A DNA stretch of 64,000 bases from Pedobacter sp. FW305-3-2-15-E-R2A2 (GCF_038446955.1 NZ_CP151803.1:2666001-2730000); one strand, 5' to 3'. Shown: positions 1-9,110, counted from the stretch's first letter. Notes: a model not told the origin generated them from the sequence alone. A program made the numbers and translations.

Positions 1-1
1 G

Positions 2-717
2 GAGGCGAGGACCCTCTGGGGAGCAATCGTGAATGATTCCAGAACCTTGACAAGGCAATTGATTACTTTCATTGACGTGCCATTCGGGGCCTCAGATGAG
101 CGGTCATTCTGTGAACGTATGGCGAAAAGACAAATCGCATGGTGTTACAGTCTTAGCCGGTATTTGAGAGGAGAAGATCCACTTTTCCAATTGGAGCGCT
201 TTATCAGCGCGGAGGATCTGGAATACATTAAAAGGTATAGCAATGTTCCATTGGCGCTGCAGGAGTTGCAGGTGAGAGATTTACGGAACGCCTTTAAACT
301 GGGCTGGATCAATGAATTTCAGCAAGTGCAGATCGATAAAACCTTAACTGCTTTTTCAAATGAGATGGGCGGATGTGAACGGATTAAGAATACGGTTTTC
401 CCATCTACCTATGCCGTATACATTCATTTTTCACTGATTCTGTTTATCATGCTTTTGCCCTTTGGCCTGATTGAGTTTTTTGGAATCATTGAAGTCCGCT
501 TGTAATTGCCATCTCCTGTTCTTTTTTCTTAATAGAGAAAATGGCGATTCATCTGCAGGATCCATTTGAGAATAAGCCAACGGATACGCCTACGACTACT
601 ATTTGCCGGACGATTGAAAGAGACCTCAAGCAGATGCTGAAAGAAAGTCATAAGCACGATGAAGACCTGAAAGAGAAGTCTGCGCTGAAAGCGTCCAATA
701 TCTTTTATATTCTTTAA
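2..717 (+). pseudogene. Bestrophin-family anion channel, 5' cut by window edge, frameshifted
   Basis: The open frame runs in from the left edge, so the ATG at 29 is internal. The residues before it (WGAIVNDSR) and the segment ending in PFGLIEFFG match the bestrophin (UPF0187/YneE) family of membrane anion channels. The frame stops at 503-505. A different frame starting about 493 continues the family sequence without a gap (SPLVIAIS, then HLQDPFENKPTDTP and CRTIERDL) to the stop at 715-717. One extra base near 491-494 (gaagtcc to gaaagtcc) would restore a single protein. I therefore read this as a one-base deletion in a short A run, either a real mutation or a sequencing error. A hydrophobic segment precedes the break. 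Family assignment is fairly sure; whether the gene is dead is not. Confidence 0.75.
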
Positions 718-744
718 GCGCTGCGGTAATGAGCCCTGTAAAAC

Positions 745-785
745 GGAGGCCGGTAAAAGAAATCTTTACCGGCTTCTCCATTTTT
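745..785. terminator. Bidirectional terminator hairpin between convergent genes
   Basis: GGAG-GCCGGTAAA pairs with TTTACCGGC-TCTCC around a short loop, and T-rich sequence follows at 780-785. It lies between the convergent bestrophin-like gene and the thioesterase gene. Confidence 0.75.
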
Positions 786-805
786 CGGCCCCTGAGCCGC
801 TTTGT

Positions 806-1297
806 CTATTTATTTTCCAATTGTTCAAAAGAGATCATTCTCGCCTTTTCGTTTTCCGGGATAGGGCATGCCGCTTTTGTATGATAATCGAAGGCAACAC
901 AAACGGTTTTTCCTTTACTGCAGGCCACTTCTTTTCCATGTTCGTGTTTGACCAACAGGTATTCCAGATCGAAGCTGCTGTTTCCTATTCTTGAAGTTCT
1001 TACATACATGCTGATTTTATCGTCGACCAATATTGGGAGGATGTAATCCAGACTCGCCTGGGCAATGACAACCCCTGTCTTTTTCCAATCCCATTTAATG
1101 GCCACGTTCCAGTATTTAGACCTCGCAACTTCAAGATAAGTAAAGTAGACCGCATTGTTCACATGGCCGAACATATCAAAATCTGCAAACCGGGTTTCAA
1201 TCTCTGTTTTATACTTAAAACTGTCTAAATGGTTGATGATGTCTGCCTTTTTGTCTTGTTGTTTTGGTTTTGTGCGCCATAATGTCTTGAAATTCAT
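806..1297 (-). CDS. Acyl-CoA thioesterase, hotdog fold (4-hydroxybenzoyl-CoA thioesterase/YbgC-like)
   Basis: The 163-residue protein has the hallmark of 4HBT/YbgC-type hotdog enzymes at about residues 36-55: RFADFDMFGHVNNAVYFTYL, including the catalytic-type Asp and the HVNN loop. These cytosolic enzymes hydrolyse acyl-CoA or acyl-ACP thioesters; the substrate cannot be told from sequence. About 30 polar residues precede the domain, a little more than the usual 130-140-residue length. It is transcribed alone on the minus strand, convergent with the upstream gene and divergent from hsp20. The family is secure and the exact substrate unknown. Confidence 0.85.
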   Translation of the reverse strand: MNFKTLWRTKPKQQDKKADIINHLDSFKYKTEIETRFADFDMFGHVNNAVYFTYLEVARSKYWNVAIKWDWKKTGVVIAQASLDYILPILVDDKISMYVRTSRIGNSSFDLEYLLVKHEHGKEVACSKGKTVCVAFDYHTKAACPIPENEKARMISFEQLENK

Positions 1298-1356
1298 AAA
1301 AAATAGGGTTGGTATGAGTGTTGATTAGCTGTTTAGTATAAAATTAAAACTTAAAT

Positions 1357-1364
1357 AAAAGGAG
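1357..1364 (+). promoter_or_regulatory. Shine-Dalgarno-like site of hsp20
   Basis: AAAAGGAG lies nine bases before the ATG at 1374. A clear SD is uncommon in Bacteroidota, so this supports the chosen start and suggests strong translation. Confidence 0.55.
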
Positions 1365-1373
1365 AAATAAGCA

Positions 1374-1808
1374 ATGACACTAGTAAAATTTAACAACAGA
1401 ACCAGAAACACTGCACCTTACTTTAACAACGTATTTGACTCTTTGTTTAGTGAGGCATTAAATAAAAATTTAACTGTAAACAAAGTTCCGGGAGTAAACA
1501 TTCTGGAGACTGAAGCAGATTACAAAATTGAATTGGCTGCCCCTGGTTTGACAAAAGAAGATTTTCAGATCAACTTAAAGAAAGACACTTTATCGGTATG
1601 GGCAGAGAAAAAAGTAAGCGAAACTGATGAGAAAAAAGACTATACCCGCAAGGAATTTGATTATTTCTCTTTCGCAAGATCATTCGTGTTGCCTGAGAGT
1701 GTAGATGCAGAAAAAATCGCTGCGGAATACATCAACGGGATTTTAAACATCACGATTGGTAAAAAAGATGAAACTAAGTCGGCTACTAAAGAGATTAAAG
1801 TTTCTTAA
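1374..1808 (+). CDS. Small heat shock protein, Hsp20/alpha-crystallin family
   Basis: This is a 144-residue cytosolic chaperone. The alpha-crystallin domain spans about residues 37-142, opening with PGVNILETEADYKIELAAPG and ending in the typical GILNITIGK strand, the equivalent of the family's GxLxI signature. Such proteins bind unfolding clients without ATP and hand them to DnaK or ClpB. The N-terminal arm is short (FNNRTRNTAPYFNNVFDSLF), normal for bacterial class A members. It is a single-gene unit with its own SD-like site upstream and terminator downstream. Heat or stress induction is expected for the family but no CIRCE-type operator was seen. Confidence 0.93.
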   Translation: MTLVKFNNRTRNTAPYFNNVFDSLFSEALNKNLTVNKVPGVNILETEADYKIELAAPGLTKEDFQINLKKDTLSVWAEKKVSETDEKKDYTRKEFDYFSFARSFVLPESVDAEKIAAEYINGILNITIGKKDETKSATKEIKVS

Positions 1809-1843
1809 TACAAGGTTTTCATAATTGGTTTGGTTTAAGGTTG

Positions 1844-1878
1844 TAAGGGCATATCGGGAGATATGTCCTTATTTTTTT
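1844..1878 (+). terminator. Rho-independent terminator of hsp20
   Basis: TAAGGGCATATC and GATATGTCCTTA form a 12-bp stem with one G-T wobble around a GGGA loop, followed by seven T residues. Confidence 0.9.
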
Positions 1879-2033
1879 GAGGGTGCTCAGAACAGATCTC
1901 ATTATTTTCAACAATATCAATCTGTAAAGTGTTAAGTCTTGTTTTAATTCATTGCGTTATATGTGCATCTTTATTGTAAATTAAGCGGCAAAAAGAAACT
2001 AAATCATTATTACGAAATTACGAACAGAAAAAT

Positions 2034-2807
2034 ATGAAACACGGACTTCTAATTGACATGGATGGTGTCATTTACAGCGGTGAAACTTTAATCGAGGGCG
2101 CAGATAAGTTTATTGCCAATCTGCTTAAAAACGACATACCCTTTACCTTTATGACCAATAATAGTCAACGTACCCGGCTTGATGTGGTTCGTAAGCTAAA
2201 ACTTTTGGGCATTGAGGTGACTGAAAAACATGTTTACACCAGTGCTATGGCCACCGGTAAATTCCTGGGTGATCAGGGCGAAAACGGAACGGCTTATGTA
2301 TTAGGCGAGGGGGGACTGATTACCAGTTTACATGAAAACGGCATTAACCTGGTGAATACTGATCCTGAGTTTGTGGTATTGGGTGAGGGCCGGAATTTTA
2401 CTTTGGAAATGGTACAACGCGCGGTAGATATGATTCTGGCAGGCGCAAAATTCATCACGACCAATCAGGATCCATCTCCTAAAAAACCAGGATGGAACAA
2501 CCTCGGTATCGCAGCAACTACGGCAATGATCGAAGAGGCAACCGGCAGGAAAGCTTTTGTAATTGGAAAGCCGAGTCCTGTAATGATGCGTTCGGCCAGA
2601 AAGTATCTGGGACTGGAAACTGCAGAGACGACTGTAATAGGGGATACCATGGAGACCGATATACAGGGAGGAGTACAAATGGGTTACAAAACGATATTGG
2701 TTTTATCCGGAATTGCAAAAAAAGAAAGTTTAAGTGAGTACGCTTTTAAACCGGATTTAATTGTCGGTTCGGTAGATCAGCTTGAATTCCCTTTGAAATG
2801 GTGGTAA
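2034..2807 (+). CDS. HAD-IIA family phosphatase (NagD/pyridoxal-phosphatase-like)
   Basis: The 257-residue protein has all HAD motifs: motif I DMDGV with nucleophile D8 and acid D10, motif II TNNS (about residues 41-44), a GKPSP lysine motif (about 180) and motif IV GDTMETDIQGG (about 203-213). The C2-type cap between motifs II and III and the TNNSQRTR segment place it in subfamily IIA with NagD, AraL and phosphoglycolate or p-nitrophenyl phosphatases. It should hydrolyse small phosphorylated metabolites such as nucleotides or sugar phosphates in the cytosol; the substrate is not predictable. It is monocistronic. The converging minus-strand gene shares its terminator region. Confidence 0.9.
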   Translation: MKHGLLIDMDGVIYSGETLIEGADKFIANLLKNDIPFTFMTNNSQRTRLDVVRKLKLLGIEVTEKHVYTSAMATGKFLGDQGENGTAYVLGEGGLITSLHENGINLVNTDPEFVVLGEGRNFTLEMVQRAVDMILAGAKFITTNQDPSPKKPGWNNLGIAATTAMIEEATGRKAFVIGKPSPVMMRSARKYLGLETAETTVIGDTMETDIQGGVQMGYKTILVLSGIAKKESLSEYAFKPDLIVGSVDQLEFPLKWW

Positions 2808-2987
2808 TGCCATTTTACCGGGAAAACAAGGTACAGCGAGCTTTCTACTGGAATAGGTATTGGCCATATTCAGTGCTGATGATGTTATAAGTTTATCAAA
2901 AAATCACTATGTTAAATATAATTTAAAGCTCAGAAGATGGTATTAAGTTATTAATAATCAAAAGAATAGAAATAGAGTTGAAACAAA

Positions 2988-3025
2988 AGAGCCTATATCA
3001 TTGATTTATGATACAGGCTCTTTTT
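2988..3025. terminator. Bidirectional terminator hairpin (AGAGCCT...AGGCTCT)
   Basis: The stem pairs AGAGCCTATATCAT with ATGATACAGGCTCT, with one mismatch, around a TGATTT-type loop. T runs flank it in both directions. It separates the convergent HAD gene and the metalloprotease gene. A sister hairpin with almost the same loop is at 4349-4377. Confidence 0.8.
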
Positions 3026-3077
3026 GTCTTCAAATTAATCGAAATATAAGTTTATATCGGTAAACAAAGGAGCGATA

Positions 3078-3890
3078 TTACAGTATTCGTGGGTATAAAA
3101 TTTTCATAGCCTGTACGTCTCCTGTAGTAAAGGCAGTCCATGGAAGTACAACAGAATTCATAACGGAATTAGGATCTACCAGAGGGGGAGTGGTTTGCCA
3201 TGGATTTGTAGCCTGAATAAATATACCAACATTCTGATCAGTATGGTTTAACCCGATGGTATGACCAAGTTCATGTGTGATTGCAAAAAGTTTTTCACTA
3301 CTGATCAGGCCGTTGTACTTGCTGTTAATCTCAATGCTTACCCCAGCTCTGCCATTTGATGTTGGGAGATAAGCACGTGCAATCCAATTGGCATTTTCGT
3401 AACCCATAAATACCCGGGTATCTGATGCAAAAGCAAAATCTGTTGTAGACATTCCGAGTTCAATACTTCCATCATTACTGACCATGTTGTTCCAATTCGA
3501 AGTTGCGCCCTGAACAGCCGTTTTCCATTCAAGTGGTACAGACGGTTCGATATACAACCTGATATTCTTGTGATAAGGGTTTTTGACAATATAATTGTGT
3601 CTCCAATGTTCTGTCTGTGGGGAGCCTGCAGGACTTTCGTTTTTTATTCTTGTGGCAACTTCCTCGGCGCTGATGATAATGTCGTGGTCAAGAATAAATT
3701 TTCCGTCTTTAAAAACGACATTTTCCGCTTTGAATCCTTGTTTAACAAAATAAGCTATTGAAGATGCCATATCATCTTTTGCATTTGGTGTAGCTGTGGT
3801 TTCCTTTTTTTTGCAGGATGAGACAATTGAGGAGAATAGTAAGATGCAAGCGAGCAGGCATACTTTGTTGAAATAGGGTTTAGTGTTCAT
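3078..3890 (-). CDS. Secreted zinc metallopeptidase lipoprotein (M57/HEIGH-like zincin)
   Basis: The 270-residue protein starts with a lipoprotein signal peptide (LLFSSIVSSCKKK; acylated Cys about residue 26). A long-form metzincin-like zinc motif, HELGHTIGLNHTD, lies near residues 206-218 and supplies three His ligands and the catalytic Glu. The segment before it (SNGRAGVSIEINSKYNGL) resembles the dual-action HEIGH metallopeptidases (peptidase family M57) of Bacteroidetes. It should act as a surface or periplasmic protease. It is monocistronic, between two look-alike hairpins. Its substrate is unknown. Confidence 0.8.
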   Translation of the reverse strand: MNTKPYFNKVCLLACILLFSSIVSSCKKKETTATPNAKDDMASSIAYFVKQGFKAENVVFKDGKFILDHDIIISAEEVATRIKNESPAGSPQTEHWRHNYIVKNPYHKNIRLYIEPSVPLEWKTAVQGATSNWNNMVSNDGSIELGMSTTDFAFASDTRVFMGYENANWIARAYLPTSNGRAGVSIEINSKYNGLISSEKLFAITHELGHTIGLNHTDQNVGIFIQATNPWQTTPPLVDPNSVMNSVVLPWTAFTTGDVQAMKILYPRIL

Positions 3891-4348
3891 GGGATGATTT
3901 AGTTTAAGTGTGATTTATTTGATTGATTATAGTTAAAGTAAAAATAGATTAATTTATTGTGCTTGTCAAGTGTTTTTTTTTGTTTGGTAAATGTTTGACA
4001 AAACAAACTTTTGTAAGCCAATCTGCTCTCTTGTTTGGTGTAGCAGGACTCATTTGATGAGTGGTTAGATCGTCAGACAGGTGGTTCAAAAAAGTCCGTA
4101 ACTTAAATAAACTTTAGATAAATGAAAACAGGAAATAGTTATTATTAATAAGTCAGGTGTTTTTTGATCAAAAAGGAATGGAGTAGCGTGTTCGAAGCTA
4201 CTGCAGCTTCAATTTCAAAATCTTCTTTTTTATGGAAAATGACAGGTGAATTGATCTTTCTGATCCGTTGTACCTGGATAAGCAGTTGTTGTCAGGGTTT
4301 AACCGGCTGTCGAACGGTTTTAGAATAGAAATAAATACAAGACACAAA
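3891..4348. other. Intergenic region with no gene found
   Basis: About 460 bases of AT-rich DNA lie upstream of the metalloprotease gene. No coding frame, tRNA or clear repeat was seen. It should carry the promoter of the minus-strand protease gene. Confidence 0.5.
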
Positions 4349-4377
4349 AGGCTGTATCATGATTTATGACACAGCCT
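4349..4377 (-). terminator. Terminator of the arginine decarboxylase gene
   Basis: AGGCTGTATCAT pairs with ATGACACAGCCT, with one mismatch, around a short GATTT loop. Read on the minus strand it is followed by TTTTGT. It lies just after the stop of the minus-strand decarboxylase at 4406. Confidence 0.75.
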
Positions 4378-4405
4378 CTTGAATTATGCTTTACCTGGTG
4401 TACGT

Positions 4406-5797
4406 TTAAGCGTAACCCAGGATTTTTAATACCTGCTTACTGTTTTGCTCTTCACCGAATACCTCAAAGTTGAACGTTTCATCTCTGTTTCTGCGAATGA
4501 TCACATGTTTAGGACTTGGCAACAAGCAATGGTGAATACCGCCATATCCACTCAGTACTTCCTGATAAGCTCCGGTATTGAAGAAGCCGAGGTATTGTAC
4601 TTTACGTGTTTTAGGCATGAACACACTGTTCATATGTGCTTCCTGATTGTAGTAATCCTGGCCATCACAAGTGATCCCACCTAAGTTTACCCGTTCATAT
4701 TCTGCATCCCAGTTGTTGATCGGAAGGAGGATGTATTTTTGGTTCAATGCCCATACATCCGGAAGGTTGGTGATGAATGATCCATCCAGCATCAGCCATT
4801 TCTCTCTGTCGTTCTGTTGTTTACGACCCAATACTTTATATAAGATACCAGATGCTTCTGCAACGGTGTATTTACCAAATTCAGTGATGATATCCGGTTC
4901 TACCACATCGTGCTCTGCACAGATCTCTTTAATCCTTTTTACGATTTCATTCACCATGTATTCGTAATCGAAATCAAATACCAGGGAGTCTTTAAATGGC
5001 ATACCGCCACCGATATCTAAAGTATCCAGCTCAGGATTGATCTTTTTAAACTTGCAATACAAGGTCACGTATTTTTCCAGCTCATTCCAGTAGTATGGAG
5101 AGTCTGTGATTCCGGAGTTGATAAAGAAGTGAAGTAATTTTACCCTGAAGTTAGGATTGGCCGAGATCTTATTGTTGTAGAAATCGATCACATCTTCCAT
5201 ACGGACCCCTAATCTGGAGGTGTAGAATTGTGAATCCGGCTGCTCTTCTGCCGCGATACGGATGCCCAGATTACAAGGTGTATCCAGTTCTACTTCATCA
5301 TCGAAAAGATTAAATTCTTCTTTGTTGTCCAGTACAGGGATGATGTTTTTATAGCCATCATGCAACATATCAATGATATACTGTTTGTACTGGTAGGTCT
5401 TAAATCCATTACAGATTACGGTGATGTCTTTGGTAAGGGCACCTTTTTTCTCTAATGCCTCAATCATGGGCATATCGAATGCAGATGAGGTTTCCAAATG
5501 GATGCCATTTTTCAAGGCTTCTTCAACAATGTGCCTGAAGTGCGAACTTTTAGTACAATAACAATACTTATAATCCCCACGGTAATTGTTCTTGATGATC
5601 GCCGTTTGAAATAATAATTTGGCTTGTTGGATTTTCTTACTTATCATTGGGAGGTAAGTGAAACGTAATGGCGTACCATAGGTTTCAATCATCTCCATCA
5701 GATTGAGATCTTGAAAATATAATTCGTCGTCTATAACGCTGTAACCTTCCTGAGGAAAACCAACACTTAGATCAAGAAATTCGGAGTAACTCTGCAT
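4406..5797 (-). CDS. Arginine decarboxylase (PLP-dependent, alanine racemase-fold type)
   Basis: The 463-residue protein matches the group of PLP enzymes that decarboxylate arginine or related basic amino acids. The PLP-binding Lys is probably K83 in YCTKSSHF, at the start of the TIM barrel (ETSSAFDMP follows at about 97-105). The glycine-rich phosphate-binding segment GGGMPF lies near 264-269, and the C-terminal barrel includes DGSFITNLPD. It would convert arginine to agmatine for polyamine synthesis. It is divergent from an arginase-superfamily gene, which fits an arginine/agmatine role. It is shorter than E. coli SpeA (about 650 residues) but normal for the Bacteroidetes form. The gene symbol speA is plausible but not assigned. 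Confidence 0.82.
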   Translation of the reverse strand: MQSYSEFLDLSVGFPQEGYSVIDDELYFQDLNLMEMIETYGTPLRFTYLPMISKKIQQAKLLFQTAIIKNNYRGDYKYCYCTKSSHFRHIVEEALKNGIHLETSSAFDMPMIEALEKKGALTKDITVICNGFKTYQYKQYIIDMLHDGYKNIIPVLDNKEEFNLFDDEVELDTPCNLGIRIAAEEQPDSQFYTSRLGVRMEDVIDFYNNKISANPNFRVKLLHFFINSGITDSPYYWNELEKYVTLYCKFKKINPELDTLDIGGGMPFKDSLVFDFDYEYMVNEIVKRIKEICAEHDVVEPDIITEFGKYTVAEASGILYKVLGRKQQNDREKWLMLDGSFITNLPDVWALNQKYILLPINNWDAEYERVNLGGITCDGQDYYNQEAHMNSVFMPKTRKVQYLGFFNTGAYQEVLSGYGGIHHCLLPSPKHVIIRRNRDETFNFEVFGEEQNSKQVLKILGYA

Positions 5798-5832
5798 TTT
5801 TTATATTTTTGAACAATTATTTAAAGGAGTAG

Positions 5833-5863
5833 CAAATTAAAATGAGTTAATTTCGGTTCCAAA
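5833..5863 (-). promoter_or_regulatory. Bacteroidota-type promoter for the arginine decarboxylase gene
   Basis: On the minus strand, TTTG (5860-5863) is followed after 19 bases by TTAATTTG (5833-5840), one mismatch from the TAnnTTTG consensus. The spacing is ideal and the start codon is about 35 bases downstream. Confidence 0.5.
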
Positions 5864-5900
5864 GATAAACACTTTATAAAATACACTTGTATTTTTTTTT

Positions 5901-6851
5901 ATGACTAAGACTTTAAAAATTATTGAGGTAAAATCCGAGATCGGCGCCGGCACCCGCGGAGCCAGTTTAGGAGTAGATGCAATTAAGATTGCGGCATTGG
6001 ATTTTGGGAGCAGATTTTTCAAAAAACACAAATCTGTAGAGGTGCCGAACGAGAACCATTTATTGCTTGAAGGTACCGGGAGCCCCTATGCGAAGCGGAT
6101 TTCTGGAATTTTGACCATGGTAGAGCGGGTGAGTGAAATGGTGCAAACTACACTTGATGAGAAACAATTTCCAGTGGTTCTGGCAGGTGATCACAGTACT
6201 GCCGCCGGGACTATTGCAGGTATAAAAGCAGCCTATCCCAAGTCGAAATTAGGGGTAATCTGGATCGATGCACACTCAGATTTACATTCGCCTTACACTA
6301 CACCTTCCGGAAATATGCACGGAATGCCGCTTGCGATGGCGCTCGACGAAGATAATTTAGAGTCGAAGGTGAACAAGCTGGATCAGGAGACGATCAACTA
6401 CTGGTATCAGCTAAAAAACGTGGGAAATATAGCACCTAAGATTAATTATCGCGATCTTGTGCTGATTTCTGCAAGGGACATGGAGAAACCGGAAGAATTT
6501 TTACTTAAGAAAAACAAAGTAAAGATCTACACGACGGCGGATGTCCGGAAAAGAGGCGTAGAGCGGACAGTAATCGACACTTTAGTCTACCTTGACCATT
6601 GCGACCTGATCTATGTTTCATTTGATGTAGATTCTATGGACCCTACCGCATCCCGCGGAACAGGAACACCGGTTGCACAGGGACTGACAGAAAGAGAAGC
6701 GGGAAAGCTAATGTCCGGGCTGATCACCAACCAAAAGGTATGTTGCTTCGAAATTGTAGAAGTAAACCCTACTCTCGACAGAGAGAATCAAATGGCAGAA
6801 CATGCCTTTGAGATTTTAATTAAAGCGACGAACGCTTTTAGAAACGAGTAA
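5901..6851 (+). CDS. Arginase (ureohydrolase superfamily)
   Basis: The 316-residue protein has the complete binuclear manganese site: H98 in AGDHST, D123/H125/D127 in DAHSDLH, and D242/D244 in SFDVDSMDP followed by the RGTGTP loop. The family hydrolyses arginine to ornithine and urea. Agmatinases have the same fold, and since the divergent neighbour makes agmatine, an agmatinase role is the main alternative. The GNMHGMPLA and VDSMDPTASRGTGTPV segments favour arginase. It precedes argS by three bases, so the two are probably co-transcribed, tying arginine breakdown to arginyl-tRNA supply. Confidence 0.83.
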   Translation: MTKTLKIIEVKSEIGAGTRGASLGVDAIKIAALDFGSRFFKKHKSVEVPNENHLLLEGTGSPYAKRISGILTMVERVSEMVQTTLDEKQFPVVLAGDHSTAAGTIAGIKAAYPKSKLGVIWIDAHSDLHSPYTTPSGNMHGMPLAMALDEDNLESKVNKLDQETINYWYQLKNVGNIAPKINYRDLVLISARDMEKPEEFLLKKNKVKIYTTADVRKRGVERTVIDTLVYLDHCDLIYVSFDVDSMDPTASRGTGTPVAQGLTEREAGKLMSGLITNQKVCCFEIVEVNPTLDRENQMAEHAFEILIKATNAFRNE

Positions 6852-6854
6852 ATT

Positions 6855-8636
6855 ATGAATATCGAACAACATATTACCACTGCAACGATAGCTGCAGTAA
6901 AGCATTTATACGATCAGGAGATTCCTGAAAAACAGGTTAGTTTACAAGATACCAGAGTAGAATTTGAAGGACAGATCACGATTGTTGTGTTTCCTGTCGT
7001 ACGTTTTTCTAAGAAATCACCGGAAGTAACGGCAACTGAGCTTGGCGAATACCTGGTAGAACATATTGAAGAAGTGACTGCATTTAATGTGGTAAAAGGA
7101 TTCCTGAACTTAACCGTAGCGGATAGCTATTGGTTAAACCTGTTTAACCAGGACCTGCTGAGCCCTGATTTTGGCGCGGTACCGGCCAATGGTAAAAAGG
7201 TGATGGTGGAATATTCTTCGCCAAATACCAATAAGCCATTACACCTTGGACACGTAAGGAACAACCTGCTGGGATATTCTGTGGCGGAATTGCTGAAAGC
7301 AAGCGGTCATGAAGTGTATAAAGTAAATCTGGTGAACGACAGGGGAATCCATATCTGTAAATCCATGCTGGCATGGCAGAAATGGGGAAATGGCGAAACT
7401 CCTGAAAGTTCCTTGTTGAAAGGTGATCACCTGGTAGGAAAATACTATGTCATCTTTGATAAAGAGTACAAAAAAGAAATTGAGGCTTTAAAAGCAGAAG
7501 GACAGACAGAAGAGGAAGCGAAAAAGAATGCGCCACTAATCAAAGAAGCGCAGAAAATGTTGCTGGATTGGGAGAATGGAGATGAAGCGGTGATGTCTTT
7601 ATGGAAAACCATGAATGGTTGGGTATATGACGGCTTTGCCGTGACTTACAAAACCATGGGTGTCGACTTCGATAAATATTATTATGAGAGCAATACTTAC
7701 CTCTTAGGTAAGGGAACGGTAGAAGAAGGCCTGGAAAAAGGCGTGTTCTTTAAGAAACCGGATGGCTCTGTATGGATTGATTTAACTGCGGATGGTTTAG
7801 ATCAGAAACTGGTTTTACGAGCGGATGGTACTTCCGTATACATCACTCAGGATCTGGGAACTGCTCAAATGAAACACGATGATTTCCAGATGGATGATTC
7901 CTTATATGTGGTTGGAAATGAGCAGGATTATCACTTTAAAGTGTTGTTCCTGATTCTGGAGAAACTGGGTAAAACCTGGGCTAAAGGATTACACCATTTG
8001 TCGTACGGCATGGTGGATCTTCCAAGCGGAAAAATGAAATCAAGAGAAGGTACTGTGGTTGATGCCGATGATTTGATGGCAGAAATGGTGGAAACCGCCA
8101 AACAGAAAACCGAAGCCTTAGGAAAGGTGAACGACTTCTCTGAAGAAGAAAAAGAAAACTTATACCAGAATATCGGATTGGGAGCGTTAAAATACTTCCT
8201 GTTGAAGGTAGAGCCTAAGAAACGCTTGTTATTTGATCCTGCGGAATCTATTGACTTCCAGGGGAACACAGGTCCGTTTATCCAGTATACTCATGCACGT
8301 ATCAAATCGTTGTTGAATAAGGCAGGATATGATACGGCCAGAGGTGGTGCGGAAAAGGTGATGCTGACAGCTACAGAACGTGAGATGATCATGTTACTGG
8401 CAAAATATCCTGCAGAGCTGATTGCTGCTGCAAAGGTGTATAGCCCTGCAAGTCTGGCCAATTATCTGTATGAAGTGGCTAAGCTATTCAACAAGTTCTA
8501 TCATGAGGTTCCGCCAATTGTGAAGGAAGAAGATGAGGAATTGAAACATCACCGTTTAAACATCAGTGCGGTAACTGCAGGAATTCTTAAATCCGGAATG
8601 AGGATTTTAGGAATCACCGTTCCGGAAAGAATGTAA
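6855..8636 (+). CDS. argS: Arginyl-tRNA synthetase
   Basis: This 593-residue class I aminoacyl-tRNA synthetase starts with an Arg-tRNA synthetase N-terminal (Add-1) domain. The nucleotide-binding motif follows, SSPNTNKPLHLGHVRNN, with H130 and H133 as the HIGH box. A KMKSREG loop near residue 394 replaces the KMSKS box, as in many ArgRS. The C-terminal DALR anticodon-binding domain contains the family Q(Y)xHAR motif (IQYTHARI, about 476) and ends at VPERM. Length is typical. It follows the arginase gene directly and is followed by a terminator. Confidence 0.97.
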   Translation: MNIEQHITTATIAAVKHLYDQEIPEKQVSLQDTRVEFEGQITIVVFPVVRFSKKSPEVTATELGEYLVEHIEEVTAFNVVKGFLNLTVADSYWLNLFNQDLLSPDFGAVPANGKKVMVEYSSPNTNKPLHLGHVRNNLLGYSVAELLKASGHEVYKVNLVNDRGIHICKSMLAWQKWGNGETPESSLLKGDHLVGKYYVIFDKEYKKEIEALKAEGQTEEEAKKNAPLIKEAQKMLLDWENGDEAVMSLWKTMNGWVYDGFAVTYKTMGVDFDKYYYESNTYLLGKGTVEEGLEKGVFFKKPDGSVWIDLTADGLDQKLVLRADGTSVYITQDLGTAQMKHDDFQMDDSLYVVGNEQDYHFKVLFLILEKLGKTWAKGLHHLSYGMVDLPSGKMKSREGTVVDADDLMAEMVETAKQKTEALGKVNDFSEEEKENLYQNIGLGALKYFLLKVEPKKRLLFDPAESIDFQGNTGPFIQYTHARIKSLLNKAGYDTARGGAEKVMLTATEREMIMLLAKYPAELIAAAKVYSPASLANYLYEVAKLFNKFYHEVPPIVKEEDEELKHHRLNISAVTAGILKSGMRILGITVPERM

Positions 8637-8657
8637 ATTCCGTTTATCCTATTTGAA

Positions 8658-8680
8658 AGGTGCAGAGGTGCACCTTTTTT
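8658..8680 (+). terminator. Rho-independent terminator of argS
   Basis: AGGTGCA and TGCACCT form a 7-bp stem around a GAGG loop, followed by six T residues, 22 bases after the argS stop. Confidence 0.9.
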
Positions 8681-8700
8681 GTTTACTTTTTATAACACAT

Positions 8701-8738
8701 AAAAAAAGCAGGACTTAATTTAAGCCCTGCTTTTTTTT
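8701..8738. terminator. Bidirectional terminator between argS and the DUF4870 gene
   Basis: GCAGG-CTTAA pairs with TTAAG-CCTGC and is flanked by seven A residues on the left and eight T residues on the right, so it can terminate both converging units. Confidence 0.85.
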
Positions 8739-8753
8739 GAGAATTTAATAATT

Positions 8754-9110
8754 CTAGAGATTTGGAAACATGGTTTGCGCCGTTTTTCCAATCAAAGGCA
8801 TTTCTTTTTTCTCTCCCTGGATCGCACCGATAAAACCGATTACCCATAAGATAAATATTCCGAGATAGACCAATTTATAGATCAGACCTGCATCGAAAGG
8901 CATGATGGCAACAAAAATGCTGAGTCCAATATTTAAACCAAGTACAATAAGAAAGAGTAACAGCGTTTGTCTGAGGTGAAAACTACCCAGCTCTGTTTTC
9001 TTGTCTTTGTGCATGGCAAAGTAGGCCACCAGCCATCCTATAAGGGTGATGTAGCTGACAATTGCCGCCGTCTTTCCATCGTCTGTTGATGAGTTAAAGT
9101 TTGTTTCCAT
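8754..9110 (-). CDS. DUF4870-family small membrane protein
   Basis: The 118-residue protein has three or four hydrophobic segments (about residues 17-32, 47-72, 78-97) and the family pattern AIVSYITLIGWLVA, then SFHLRQTLLLF, then GAIQGEKKEMPLIG. It matches the DUF4870/Tic20-like membrane proteins of unknown function. It sits between convergent argS and a second minus-strand membrane gene 60 bases upstream. Confidence 0.82.
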   Translation of the reverse strand: METNFNSSTDDGKTAAIVSYITLIGWLVAYFAMHKDKKTELGSFHLRQTLLLFLIVLGLNIGLSIFVAIMPFDAGLIYKLVYLGIFILWVIGFIGAIQGEKKEMPLIGKTAQTMFPNL

